From: Meconema thalassinum
Lineage: Eukaryota; Arthropoda; Insecta; Orthoptera; Tettigoniidae
Length of the DNA stretch: 64,000 nt
Reading direction: 5' to 3'
Assembly (NCBI GenBank): GCA_946902985.2
Contig: OX336388.2
Coordinates: forward strand, 1,386,537,723-1,386,601,722
Under the pieces are notes generated by a model, which was not told the DNA's origin, made no database searches, and saw only the letters and a list, made by a program, of their open reading frames with translations. The position numbers and the translations under genes were made by a program. The stretch's first letter is position 1; every line of letters starts with the position of its first letter. Below, piece by piece: positions 22,640 to 33,855 of the stretch.

Positions 22640-23010
22640 ACAATAGACAAATCATTTTATCTATGGAAGTGAAACTTGGACTGTTGACGCAGTATAAAAG
22701 AAGAGAATAGAAGCGTTTGAAATGTGGTGTTACAGGAGAATGATGAATATCAGTTGGGTAGATAGAGGAACAAATGAAGAGGTATTAAGACGACCGCTAA
22801 GGAAGACAAGAGATAGTTTGGTAGGTCACATACTAAGTCACTCAGGGCTAGCAAACTTAGTAATGGAAAGGAGGATAGGGGTAGACCACGGTTTAAACAG
22901 ATTGTCTAGGATGTAAGGTGTGGTAGCTATGAAACGATTAGCTAAGGACATGGAGGCATGGTGGGCTGCACCAAACCATTCAAAACACTTAGGAATCAAA
23001 CAACAACAGC
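22640..23010 (+). pseudogene. LINE RT C-terminal fragment with SINE-like tail
   Basis: Reads YGSETWTVD-like, then FEMWCYRRMMNISWVDRGTNEEVLRR and VGHILSHSGL, the C-terminal tail of an insect LINE with stops. The 3' end (22987-23008, 'cacttaggaatcaaacaaca') nearly matches the tail of SINE copies at 34385-34402, pointing to a shared retrotransposition signal. Confidence 0.75.
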
Positions 23011-23104
23011 TTTGAGGCTATAAGTTCGAGATGAAATGCTAACGAACAGACGTGTTTCGGGACGAAAACTTGTCCCTTTATTAAGGTTAAAACGGAAATG
23101 AATA

Positions 23105-23631
23105 CTGGCTGCGTGGCGCAGCGGCAACGTTCTCGCCTGCTTGTTGCTTCAAAGTGTCTAAGACTTCAAGGGGCGTTTGATTAGGTGGATTATATTTAGC
23201 GTGATTTTTCTTTGAAGAGCTCAACAGTTCAACACAATGAACGACTTTATTTCTACGATTGCCCGCTATATTTTGTTGAAATCTGCCAATGTTTCTTCGG
23301 AACTCCTCAATAGACTTGATTAAACGTAGCTCCCAAGCTGGTTTAGGCTGTTGTCTGTTAGTAAGATGTGGACCACACTTACGTCTACCACCAACTGTTC
23401 CTACCACAGCGATCGTCCCACCATAAATCGAGGTCTCCACATCACTGAAACAGTTTGAGTTGCGTGCAAGATGAGGAGCAAGGATATCCTCATTCATTAT
23501 TCTCACTGCAACTGCAAGCTTCCTAGAACAGTGCTGCTCTAGGATTGTGGGATGCTGAATACGGTCAGTACCACCAATTCGGCAAGAGATTTCCTAAATT
23601 CATTCTCAAGTTGCTGGCTTACTGGGTCACA

Positions 23632-23699
<68 letters not shown>

Positions 23700-23716
23700 T
23701 ATTATTATTATTATTA
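23105..23716. mobile_element. Chimeric block: SINE C head, LINE fragment, (ATT)n
   Basis: 23105-23145 (+) is a clean SINE C head (ggctgcgtggcgcagcgg). The sequence then switches to a minus-strand LINE coding piece (23506-23110), with HLTNRQQPKPAWELRLIKSIEEFRRNIGR and a second part ending EVLDTLKQQ, as in N-terminal regions of insect LINE polyproteins. An (ATT)n tract (23632-23714) follows. Either a SINE disrupted by a LINE piece or a template-switch chimera. Confidence 0.5.
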
Positions 23717-24224
23717 AAGAAAATGAAGGAATGAATCAACTATGACATATCGCCTCCATAGAAGAGATGATAGGTCATGTCAAAACATGGACTGCTACTC
23801 CATGATCTCCTAAATCACAGAAGAGGGTCGCTATGATTTGTTCAAAGGCACGTCTATTAAAGTTCTTAGGGTGTTTAGTTGTTTGTATAACCTCTCGATT
23901 GATTCAAGTTGTGAAATATTTCGCAGTACAAATGACAGTTTTCATAAGAAATAAGTTGACGGTCATTCGTTGAGCACTATGGTCTATTCTTGAACATTGC
24001 CAAAAACAAGCTGATTGTTAGATCGAGTATACAAGTTGGGCATACATTAAGGATAACAATTGACAATGTGACTGCTGGCGGGAATTAAACCTTAACTAGT
24101 TGAAACCCATCAATACATGACGGACAATGAACAACATATTTACTGAAGAAGTTTCCTATATAAGTTACATTCTTTCTACGATTACTTTTTGGCACTATTG
24201 CAACTTTAAGGCCGTCAAATGATT
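23717..24224. other. Nothing recognised
   Basis: Non-coding. No tRNA-like boxes, TIRs or recognisable frames. Confidence 0.5.
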
Positions 24225-24343
24225 GCCTCTCGACATTGCAACGTACTACTGGAACAAATCTCACATGGAGTGACCGGGATTTGAACCAGGGACCCAGCGA
24301 TGAGAGAGCGGCGTGCTGCTGCCTAAGCCACGGAGGCTTCCCC
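24225..24343 (-). mobile_element. SINE family A, head only
   Basis: Reverse complement of the family A head (B box in 'gggatttgaaccagg', A box in 'ctgcctaagccacgg'). Body lost after about 120 bp. Confidence 0.8.
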
Positions 24344-24539
24344 AAGAGATAAATAAGGTATGAAAATGATATATTGTCGCAATAAAAGAAATATTTCCGG
24401 TGCAGCAATGACAATTCAAATTGAAATCAACTTCTAATGACTCCCACAAAGGTGTGTGATTCATAAATAATATATTTTCAATAATCTGCATTGTGAAAGT
24501 TATGAAACGGGAGGAGTTCCTACTCTCAACAATTAATGA

Positions 24540-24850
24540 ATCTTCCCCTCCTCCTTTATAATTCTTATAAATAACTCTCACATTTAAACGCGGTGTGGAC
24601 ATCCTCCATGTCTGTCATGACCAAGCATGCGCTAGGCCCAAATTTGACATTTTGTTTATAAATTAAAAAATATACGGTATCATATTTGTTTATCTTAAAG
24701 ACACTCTGCAAATGTAGAGACCAAGGGCTTTCGTCAGAGTGCATTACGAAGTCAATCGGTTCAGCAGTTCTGTCAATCTCGTGGTAACAAAAATCACCAT
24801 AGCATTTTAAATATATTAATAGAAAGATACCGTACATAGATGGCAAACGT
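24540..24850 (+). repeat. Dispersed repeat K
   Basis: Begins 'cccctcctcctttataattc' and contains 'cgcggtgtggacatcc', 'catgcgctaggccca' and 'agtgcattacgaagtcaatcgg'. Same-orientation copies at 32335-32650 and 32905-33180. Non-coding, no clear ends. Confidence 0.75.
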
Positions 24851-24937
24851 AATTAACGGAGAATTTGTTACTTTACGGGAATGATAAAACTTAAATATTT
24901 TTCGACAATATAATACCAAATGTAAGAGAGAAACAAG

Positions 24938-25545
24938 AGGTTCAGTAAAGAACATATAGCTTACTTTCTCCTAAATGCATGGGTATTGTTATAACTCTTT
25001 GTCATTTTCAAGGAGTATAATTGAATGTTGGTTGTAGTAGCTTGTTGAAATACAACGTGCTATAGGGATATTAAACATGAATAGAAGGTGCCCTTTGCTA
25101 GTGCTACCTCTGTGTAAAATTACATTCAATTCGGTTTCACCGTGTTTGAATTGAAATGGTGATTCGATTTGCACACATACATGGCCGCTATCTGCAAACT
25201 ATTGGGATGATGACCTTGTAGTTCAGTCAAAATATGCTTCCCACAAAATTTGGTAGGGATCAAATAATTAGGTTGGTCGTAATTTGATTCAAGCTTTTAA
25301 CATTTGAGTGGCCGCCATTCCGTTTCCGTCAAGATAGTAGCGATATAAAACATGACATTTCGTTCAATTCGGTTTCACCGTGTTCGAATTGATAGGGGGG
25401 ACAGACATTCAGAGTACACACACTCACAGACTCACAGACAGACTCACACACACACAGACAGACACACAATTTTTCGCCCTGTGTTGATCTCATAAGTCTA
25501 GTTTCCTTTTTTTTTTTTTTTTGCAAAAATCGAAAGTAGGCTAAA
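24938..25545 (+). mobile_element. TIR-element family H
   Basis: Starts 'ttcagtaaagaacatatagc' and 'ttactttctcctaaatgc', ends 'gcaaaaatcgaaagtaggcta'. The inner ends TAGC(C/T)TACTTTC and GAAAGTAGGCTA are mirror images. One internal unit ('gtgccctttgctagtgctac') plus a CA/GACA microsatellite. Non-coding. Confidence 0.7.
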
Positions 25546-26169
25546 ATCATAGTTGGGGGGGGGGGGGGTACAATAGAGAGAACTTCTTAAGACTTAGGGG
25601 TAGAATTTTGAAAAAGTTTTATAATCCCTGCCTTAAAAGATTATAAATGGTTCTCTACCACCTGCTTCGATGTCACAAACAACGATCAAATCCCTAACAT
25701 GCAGCTATCCGAATAACAATTGAAGTGCTGAGTTCAAGAAGGGGACGAGTCAACTAATTTACGGTAAGTGAGTTAAGAGGTGTGTGGTACATACCAATGC
25801 ACTATGCATTATTTAACGTAATAACGAGACTCATTCCACACGGGGTACATAGAAAAAGTCCGGCGTTAAGTTTGAAAAAGCCTCTTCTTACACACAACCG
25901 TCAGCTGCTCAAGGGAAACATTGTCGCGCGTGCTCTTCATTAATTTCCAGCGAAGACAAGAAAGAAGAGAATTGCAGTGATAGTGACGATCAACGTTCTG
26001 AATTTGTTCCATAATAACGGAGAGTTGAATCTTAGAAAATATATAAAAATTTATAAATGAAGAAATTAAGTGGTGAAGAATATTCAAATTCGAAAGGAAG
26101 ACATATTCCAGCAACATCAAAAAGTATTACAGTATTTCATTGCAGTGGCATAGTTTTACACATAGTTTA
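25546..26169. other. Nothing recognised
   Basis: A G run at 25555-25568 and a spurious 84-codon minus frame. No similarity recognised. Confidence 0.5.
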
Positions 26170-27306
26170 TCCTCCATAACAGACACCTACAACGATATCC
26201 TCCATAACGGTGACCTACAACAATTGATATCCTCCATAACAAGAGTCCTACAACAATTGATACCCTCCTTAACAAGAGTCCTACAACAATTGATATCCTC
26301 CATAACAGTGTCCTATAAAAATTGATATCCTCCATAACAGAGTCCTACAACAATTGATATTCTCCATATCAGAGTCCTACAACAATAGATATCCTCCATA
26401 ACGGAGTCCTACAACAATTGATATCCTCCCTTATAGAGTCCTACAACAATTGATATCCTCCATAACAGAGTCCTACAACAATTGATATCCCCCATAAATA
26501 AGTCCTGTAACAATTAATATCCTCCATTACAGAGTCCTACCACAATTGATATCCTCCCTTACAGAGTCCTACAACAATTGATATCCTCCATAACAGAGTC
26601 CTACAACAATTGTTTTCCCCCATAAATGAGTCCTGTAACAATTAATATCCTCCCTTACAGAGTCCTACAACAATTGATATTCTCCATAACAGAGTCCTAC
26701 AACAATTGATATCCCCCATAAATGAGCCCTGTAACAATTAATATCCTCCCTTACAGACTCCTACAACAATTGATATTCTCCATAACAGAGTCCTACAACA
26801 ATTGATATCCTCCAAAACAGAGTCCTACAACAATTGATATTCTCCATAACAGAGTCATTCAACAATTGATATCCTCCAAAACAGAGTCCTACAGCAATTG
26901 ATATCCTCCATAACAGAGTCCTATAACAATTGATATTCTCCATAACAGAGTCCTACAACAATTGATATTCTCCATAACAGAGTCCAACAACAATTGATAT
27001 CCCCCATAAATGAGTCCTGTAACAATTAATATCCTCCCTTAGAGACTCCTACAACAATTGATATTCTCCGTAACAGAGTCCTACAACAATTGATATCCTC
27101 CATAACAGAGTCCTATAACAATTGATATTCTCCATAACAGAGTCCTACAACAATTGATATTCTCCATATCAGAGTCCTACAGCAATTGATATTCTCCATA
27201 TCAGAGTCCTACAACAATTGATATCCTCCATAACAGTGTCTTACAACAATTGATATCCTCCATAACAGAGTCTTACAACATTTGATATCCTACATAACAG
27301 AGTCCG
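26170..27306 (+). repeat. 32-bp satellite array, about 35 units
   Basis: Unit of 32 bp containing 'acaacaattgatatcctcc' and 'ataacagagtccta'. Variants form a higher-order pattern: a variant unit 'cccataaatgagtcctgtaa' followed by 'caattaatatcctccctta' recurs near 26491, 26619, 26714 and 27003, i.e. at spacings of 4, 3 and 9 units. Any open frame across it is a by-product of the period. Confidence 0.95.
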
Positions 27307-28740
27307 GTAGTGGTGGTGGTGATGATGGTGATTTGTTCTAAGGAGTAATACATCTGGGCCATCTGCACTCATGACGGAGCTTGGTATCGAAACTCGACCA
27401 TGAGGATATGAAGCCCATCTCTACCCTGGAGGAAGGTGGTAGCCATAGTTGTTTTACTGTGTTATGTTTAGTAGTGATATCTTTATAATATACGTGAGCT
27501 AAGTAGTGATATAATACACCACTTATGACTGTTTCGACCTAGACTGCGAGCTTGAAGACGGTTTGGTCTCCTTGAGATGCACAACTCCTGGCTTCTTTGA
27601 TCTTCTCCTTTCACCGACATTCAAAGCACTGACATAACTCTCCAGAGCAAGATCAAGTAGAGAGAACTATTTACTCATCAGGTTCTAGGCAGATAACCCG
27701 ATTCTATAAGATTGCTGAATATTCTCTTCAGAGAGAGAAGAATATAAAAATTAAATTCCTTTATCTTCCTAACCACATAGGAATTTCATTATTCTTGTCT
27801 TGTAGCAAGCGCTATGAAAATATCAAAGAATTATTTCAGAAAAAGAAACCATAAACCAACTATTTCACTTCGCTAAAGGAAGTAAGAACTATTCTTCTTT
27901 GATGACACTCAACATTGTTCAGTTTCATGAGATGAACCACCCTCGGTTAAGTATTCATGGAACAAAGGTTCGAGAAGAGCTTTCTTACCGCAACAAGTAA
28001 AATAGGCAATTTTATTGAAAGAATACACACTAGAAAATAAATAGGTTCGAAGTCACCTCGAAATGTTTCGTAGCGATTGGCGAGAGGACACAAAGATTAC
28101 TGCCAAGATCTGTTCTAGACAGATGTCAAAATAAAGTCCTCTTAAGGCATTACTACGGGAAGATAGAAACACTTACTCGTGTTTCGGGATTCTACTCTTA
28201 TGAAAATTTCAGATGATCCCTTCCGCCTATTAAAACAATAATAACAAACTAAACCCTTAAAGAAACATCATCATCAACGTGCACTATCTCACCGACCGTT
28301 CCATCATCGTTAAGGCACAGCAAGAAAAATACTTCCAAATATATTTTAGGAGATGCATGGTTTAGCAGATAATGACTACAACAGTAGATTTAACATCATT
28401 CCCTTCAGGAATATAGATTTAGAATTTGAGTATAAGATTTGGAAGTAGTGCGTATCACCCCTATGAAGTGAACGAAGAAAAGTGAAAACTTCTTCCGAAA
28501 CTGTCACCTGAATAATATGCATTCGTCAACTGGATATGATACCTTAATTTTTCGTGGCAATTTGGAGGTCGTTTGCCGAAGGTGAGACATGACAGCCATT
28601 ACTAAGCCATCCTTAATATCCACTGATATAAACAATTCTAACTAGCACTGCACCTCCATTTATTTTCATGCATGAACATTGTATAATAAGAATATTTAGC
28701 GATATTAACAACTGTGAGTGATAAGGACAGGCTATCTCCG
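27307..28740. other. Long stretch, nothing recognised
   Basis: Starts with a GGTGGT/GATGAT run (27307-27335). Remaining ~1.4 kb is non-coding with stops in all frames and no repeat boxes. Could hold unique host DNA. Confidence 0.5.
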
Positions 28741-28960
28741 GGCACAGTAGACGAATGATTTCAAATCCCACCATCAGCGGTTCTTGAAATGGCTTTCCCC
28801 ATTTTCAACACCAGGCAAGTGCCGACACGGTACCTTCCAATAGGTCACTATCAATTATTATATTAAAACCCACTTTCAAGATGGTTGATTTCAGAGCCGG
28901 GATCCAAACTTCCCTCTCCTTCTTGTAGTCGTAATATTTGACTTAAAGCGTGCGGCTACG
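28741..28960 (+). mobile_element. SINE fragment with shared central domain
   Basis: Carries 'cttgaaatggctttccccat', 'caacaccaggcaagtgccga' and 'cggtaccttccaataggtca', the central module also found in families B, F and G. Head decayed ('gatttcaaatccca'). Confidence 0.65.
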
Positions 28961-29066
28961 CTGTGGAATGAAACTAAACATGTTTCCGTGTGTACAGTGA
29001 AGATAAATAGCCTCCCCACTCATTACAGAAGTAGGCTATTCAAAGTCGCAAAATACCATTTATCAA

Positions 29067-29190
29067 TGTTGTTGTTGATTCTTTAGGGGCTTTGCGACAT
29101 CATGGCCATGGAGCCCCGTGTACTTGGAAGTGTGTAGGAGTTGTCTGATAACCTGTGTCACAGTCATGTCTGTACTAGTGAGTGTATTGT
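29067..29190 (-). mobile_element. SINE 3' module (family E/F type)
   Basis: Antisense of the module 'gataacctgtgtca...gtgtacttgg...gccatggagcccc' ending in 'gaatcaacaacaac'. Head absent. Confidence 0.75.
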
Positions 29191-29204
29191 CTCCGCGTCA
29201 GGAG

Positions 29205-29560
29205 ATGTCAGGTCAACAAGCTGCGACGGGGAGTGGGGGATCAGCTGTACGCATGCACAGTTTGTCTACAGTCAGCTACTTCTACCTCCTGCATTGTGTT
29301 TGTTGTTCATCCAGCTTTAAGTATGTGGTCTGTCACTGAAGGCCCCTTTCCACTTTTCCTATTTGCAGAGTGCAGGGTTCAAATACAGAAAGAAAGGAAG
29401 AAATAAAGAAGACGTGAAGCTGGCTGTGAATGACTTGATGTTTTTTGAATGCATGGCGTGCAGTCCGCGGGAAGGCATCTGCATTTTAAACCCATCTGAC
29501 TTCTCGTTGTGCGAAGTCAATAAATCCTGTCATTTACTGGAGTAATAGACACCACGAAAA
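29205..29560 (+). other. Possible exon or unique sequence (weak)
   Basis: A polypyrimidine-rich stretch 'ctttccacttttcctatttgcag' (here split for brevity) precedes a 60-codon frame at 29363-29545, and AATAAA lies at 29518-29523. It could be a terminal exon. Nothing in the peptide is recognised and the signals are short, so this is a guess. Confidence 0.15.
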
Positions 29561-29564
29561 ACCT

Positions 29565-30100
29565 GTTGTTGTTGATTCTTTAGGGGCCTACGTCATCGTT
29601 GCCATGTAGCCCACAGATTGATCTGTTAACATTTTCAACACGCATTTTCCGCGAGTGCATCCTGTTAATATTCTGGTCTGGGATCGTGAAAATAATGCTG
29701 CACTTTTGCCTAAATAATGCACAATTACACATTCGGAATTTTCAAACTCAAATAGAATATGCAATGCTTTAACAGTTTTCATGTTTTGTAGCTTGAAGTT
29801 AGTTGAATGCCAATTATTCACGACTGGGCATTCAACACGAGTTAAAGATGTTATCCCTGGAAAATGGACATGTGAGCAATTCATAGAAATGCTCCATACT
29901 GGGCGATCAACGTGAATGTTAGTCGTTCCTTCAAAAAAAAACTAAAATATTCATAATATTACAACAGTCGATTATCAAGTGCAGATATTCATAATACACA
30001 AATATGCGCATTTTATTAGTTCCCCGACAAATGATATTTAGGAAGGAAGTTTGTAGTTTAACGTGACCGTTAATCTCGCGATCATAAGCCACGGGACCTC
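29565..30100. other. SINE tail scrap, then unrecognised
   Basis: 29565-29610 is another antisense scrap of the SINE 3' module ('gttgttgattctttaggggc'). A 98-codon minus-strand frame (29884-29588) has no resemblance I can name. The rest is AT-rich. Confidence 0.4.
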
Positions 30101-30205
30101 CGTTTTACGTGGAATCCGAACCACAGGACATGACATTTCACATCGAAAATCTCACATGCATTGACCGGGAATCGAACCCAGTCCGCCTTGGTGAGAGAAA
30201 TGATA
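30101..30205 (-). mobile_element. Decayed SINE head
   Basis: Contains 'cacatgcattgaccgggaat' and 'cgaacccagtccgccttggt', a diverged antisense copy of the family A head. Confidence 0.5.
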
Positions 30206-30479
30206 TTTAGGTTTGCATGGGAATGCGTTGAAGAAATAAATATTTAACTCGTTAGCACATGCAAGGAAACATTTCCTATATTATCATTATTTAACCTCCA
30301 AAGTGCAGTGGCCCCTATTTTACCATAAGGTATGTTAGGGTTGTAGTTTATACAAAATATACAATTTCTCTGATAAAATAGACATGAACAGAAATGAAAA
30401 GATAAAAGTATATGTACTGTACAATCCTTAATACTAGAGTACTAATATTCAAAATACCAGATCATAATATTTACAATAC

Positions 30480-30840
30480 ACGTGTTAAACACCTATTAAG
30501 CAGACAATATCAAGTTATATGTGTTTAAATACATAATCAATAAATTGAAAAGTGCAGCATTTTTTATAAAATATTAAATTTAGTGCTTTTTCGAAATAGC
30601 AGCTGCAAGTTAACAAATGCATCTTAAGTTCAAAACGTGCTCTCTCAAAAGGAGGAGAGTTGAACAGAATGTGTTCTACAGTTTGAATGACTTCAGTGCA
30701 GAAGCACAGTGAGTCATTTTGTGTTGGAATTTAGAAACGCTCGAAGCAAGCATTGAATTTACCATGGCCTCATAGCACTTGAGTTAAATGGACGTTGCAC
30801 TCTGTATATTTACATTCCAGCCTACTATGCCTATATACAT
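30480..30840 (-). pseudogene. LINE C-terminal (RNase H-end) remnant
   Basis: Broken minus frames read VHLTQVL-GHGKFNACFERF, then SLCFCTEVIQTVEHILFN, the Gly-His-Gly and Cys/His signature at the C-terminus of Jockey/R1/I-type LINE polyproteins. Multiple stops. No RT catalytic region left. Confidence 0.6.
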
Positions 30841-32092
30841 TTGGAAACAAGATGTTCAGTAAAGAACATATAGCCTACTTTCTCCTAAATGCATGGGTAT
30901 TGTTATAACTCTTTGTCCTTTTCAAGGAGTATAATTGAATGTTGGTTGTAATAGCTTGTTGAAATACAAAGTGCTATACGGATAGTAAACATGAATATGA
31001 GGTGCCCTTTGCTAGTGCTACCTCTGTAGAAAAAATCATTCAATTCGGTTTCACCGTGTTTGGATTGATACGGGGAATCGATTTGCACACATACATGGCC
31101 GCTATCTGCAAACTATTGGACTGATTCCATTGTAGTTCAGTCAAAAGATGCTTCCCACAAAAAGGTATGTTGTTGTAAAATGTGGTAGAGATCAAATGAT
31201 TACTTTGGTCGTAATTTGATTTAAGCTTTTATCATTTGGGTGGCCGCCATTCCGTTTCCGTCAAGATGGTGGCGAATAAAACATGACGCTCAGGTGCCTT
31301 TTGTAAGTGCTACCTCTGTACCAACTTTCGTCCAATTCGGTTTCACCGTATTTGAATTGATAGTGGGAATCGATTTTCACACATACATGGCCGCCATCTG
31401 CAAAGTATTGGGCTGATGACCTTGTACTTTAGTCAAAAGACAGTCACCATACGAATATATGTTGTTGCAAAATTTGGTAGAGATCGGATGATTCGGTTAG
31501 TCGTAATTTAATTTAAGCTTTGAACAATGGGTGGCCACCATTACGTTTCCGTCAAGATGGCGGCAATATAAAACAAGACACCGAGGTGCTCTTTGCTAGT
31601 GCTACCTCTGCACCAAATGTTGTTCATTTCGGATCACCGTGTTTGAATAGATAGGGGGAATCGATTTGCACACATACATGGCCGCCATCCGCTAAGTATT
31701 GGGCTAATGATCTTGTAGTTCGGTCAAAATATTTGTCATACATACGGGTATAATGATGCAAAATTTGGTAGAGATCAGATGATTAAGTTGGTCGTAATTT
31801 TATTTAAGCTTTTAACATTTGGGTGGCCGCCATTACGTTTCCGTCAAGATGGCGGCGATATAAAACATGACACTGAGGTGTCCTTTGCTAGTTCTACCTC
31901 AGTACCAAATTTCGTTCAATTCGGTTTCACCGTGTTCGAGTTGATAGGGAGGGGGGGGGGGGGACAGACATTCAGAGTACACACACTCACATACACATAC
32001 ACACAGACTCACACACAGACAGACACACAATTTTTGGCCCTGTGTAGATCTCATAAGTCTATTTTCATTTTTCGCAAAAATCTAAAGTAGGC
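30841..32092 (+). mobile_element. TIR-element family H with 292-bp internal array
   Basis: Inner ends TAGCCTACTTTCTCC (30868) and TAAAGTAGGCTA (32075) are mirrored. Inside, units starting 'ggtgcc/ggtgct' at 31001, 31293, 31585 and 31877 repeat with a period of exactly 292 bp. Each unit includes 'tggtagagatca' and a 'ggccgccat...aagatggcggc' pair. A G run and CACA/GACA microsatellite precede the right end. Non-coding. Confidence 0.8.
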
Positions 32093-32109
32093 TAAAAACG
32101 GCAATAAAA

Positions 32110-33240
32110 ATCATATCTGAGCTGGGATTCGAACCCTCTCGATGACGCATAAACAAAGCTGGCAGACTGTAACGCTAGCCACTCAGACACGCAGAAAATC
32201 GGCCTACAGTGCAACATTAAGCTATTTAAACCGAGTACACACTCACTCAACTGCCAGTTTAAGCTCATCAATATGTCCCTTATTTCATAATCTTATTTCA
32301 ATGCATATCGTGGAAACATCATAAACAATATTTCCCCTCCTTTATAATTCTTATAAATAACTCTCACATTAAAACGCGGTGTGGACATCCGCCAAGTCTG
32401 TCATGACCAAGCTGATTCTGCGCATGCGCTAGGCCCAATAATTTGGCATGTTTGGTTATAAATTTAAAAATATGTGGTAACATATTTGTTTATTTTAAAG
32501 ACACTTTGCAAATATAGAGACCAAGCGCTTTCGTCCGAGTGCATTACGAAGTCAATCGGCTCAGCCGTTCTGTCAATCTCGCGGTAACAAAAATCAACTT
32601 AGCATTTAAAATACATAGATGGCAACGTAAATCACGAAGAATTCCTTAGCTTACGGGAATGCTAAGAGTAAAATATATTTTGACAATGTAATAGGAATAG
32701 CGAAAAATACGGAAATTACCAAAAAAACATGATGGAGGTGGGATTCGAAACCCTTCCATTGCGCGATGCATGAATTAAGAGTCTTCGACGCTACCAGCTG
32801 AGCTACCAAATCACTTCTGAAGGAGTTTACGTTTTTCAATATTTTCCTTCTTTTATACTGTAATTGTATTCCAGGATATATCGTGGAAACATCATGAACA
32901 ATGTTCCCCTCCTTTATAATTCCTATAAATAACTATCAAATTAAAACGCGGTGGACTTCTAACCGCCATGGCTGTCATGAGGCAAGGCGATTGTGCGCAT
33001 GCGTGAGTGGCAAGATTTCTGAATTTTTGTTTATTGATTTAAAACTATTCTGCAACATATTCGTTTATTTTAAAGACACTCTGCAAATCTACAGGCCTAG
33101 AGCATTCGTCAGATTGCCGTTCTCTCAATCTCGCGGTAACAAAAATCAGCTTACTGTTATAAATATACAGATTGCCTACATTTTGGACAGATGTACGAAC
33201 TGTTTACACCACTTATCTTACACTATTTGTCAGATCTAGA
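32110..33240. repeat. Two tandem modules: antisense tRNA-like piece plus repeat K
   Basis: Module 1: antisense tRNA-like (32110-32195, B box ggattcgaaccctc), then a junction 'atcgtggaaacatcat', then repeat K (32335-32650). Module 2: a different antisense tRNA-like (32738-32815; minus-strand TAGCTCAGCTGGTAGCG and GACTCTTAAT recall tRNA-Lys), the same junction at 32880, then repeat K (32905-33180). The tRNA-like parts are too irregular to be working genes. Confidence 0.6.
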
Positions 33241-33309
33241 TGTAATAGCTGAATCTATACGGTCACCAATCATAGTTTTTATGACTGCATGGTGATGGCT
33301 ACTCTTGTA

Positions 33310-33850
33310 GCCACTGTCTTGAATGTTGTTGTTTTGAATCTTTAGTCTATTGACTAGTTTGATGCAGCGCTCCAAGCCCCCACCCCACCTGTCCTAAGCT
33401 AATTGCCTCATCTCTACATAGCTACCACACCTTACATCCAAGGCAATCTGTTAAACACATTCTATCCTTGATCTGCCCCTACAGTTCTTGTCCTTGACCC
33501 TTCCTTCCATAGCTAAGCTTGCTAATCCTGGGTGTTTTAGTATGTGTCCTACTAACCTATCTCTTCCCTTCATTAGCAGTCACCAAACATATCTCTCCTC
33601 TCCCACTGATCTTCATACCACTTCATTTGTTACTCTATCTAGCCATCTGATCTTCAAATTTCTCCTGTAACACCACATTTCAAACCCTTCCATTCTCCTC
33701 TCTTCTACTGCGCCAACACTCCAAGTATCACTTCCATAGAGCGCCACAATCCAGACAAAGGTTTTCAAAATGACTTCCTAATACCTAAATCAATATTCGA
33801 TGTTAACAGACTCCTATTCTGCAGTAATGCTTTCCTCGCCTGAGCAAACC
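33310..33850 (-). pseudogene. LINE C-terminal fragment
   Basis: Minus frames with stops read LWRSMEVILGVLAQ, then MEGFEMWCYRR-like (WKGLKCGVTGE), IRRSDG and DTY-NTQD, the same LINE tail as 22640-23010. Its 3' end (33360 down to 33321) reads 'actaaagattcaaaacaaca', again like the SINE tails. Confidence 0.7.
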
Positions 33851-33855
33851 TACTT

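Noticed and set aside
23048..23095. Another hammerhead-like site ('GTCCCGAAACACGTC' on the minus strand)
   Set aside because: Hairpin and GAAAC are good, but the CTGANGA core is absent (reads TTAATAA) and no stem I forms.
23539..23745. Poly-Ile/Leu/Asn open frames
   Set aside because: Translations of the (ATT)n tract in several frames.
26761..26943. 60-codon frame with repeating ENINC/WRIS pattern
   Set aside because: By-product of the 32-bp satellite period.
26170..27306. CRISPR array
   Set aside because: Units are contiguous 32-bp repeats without unique spacers, in eukaryotic repeat DNA.
28175..28215. Hammerhead-like motif near 'gtttcgggattctac'
   Set aside because: GAAAC is present on the minus strand but there is no matching stem II or CTGANGA core.
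29363..29545. Host terminal exon
   Set aside because: A pyrimidine tract, AG and AATAAA are present, but a 60-codon unrecognised peptide is not enough. Kept only as a weak note.
32738..32815. Functional tRNA-Lys gene
   Set aside because: A box and anticodon-like loop are present, but stems mismatch and about 10 extra bases lie before the T arm.
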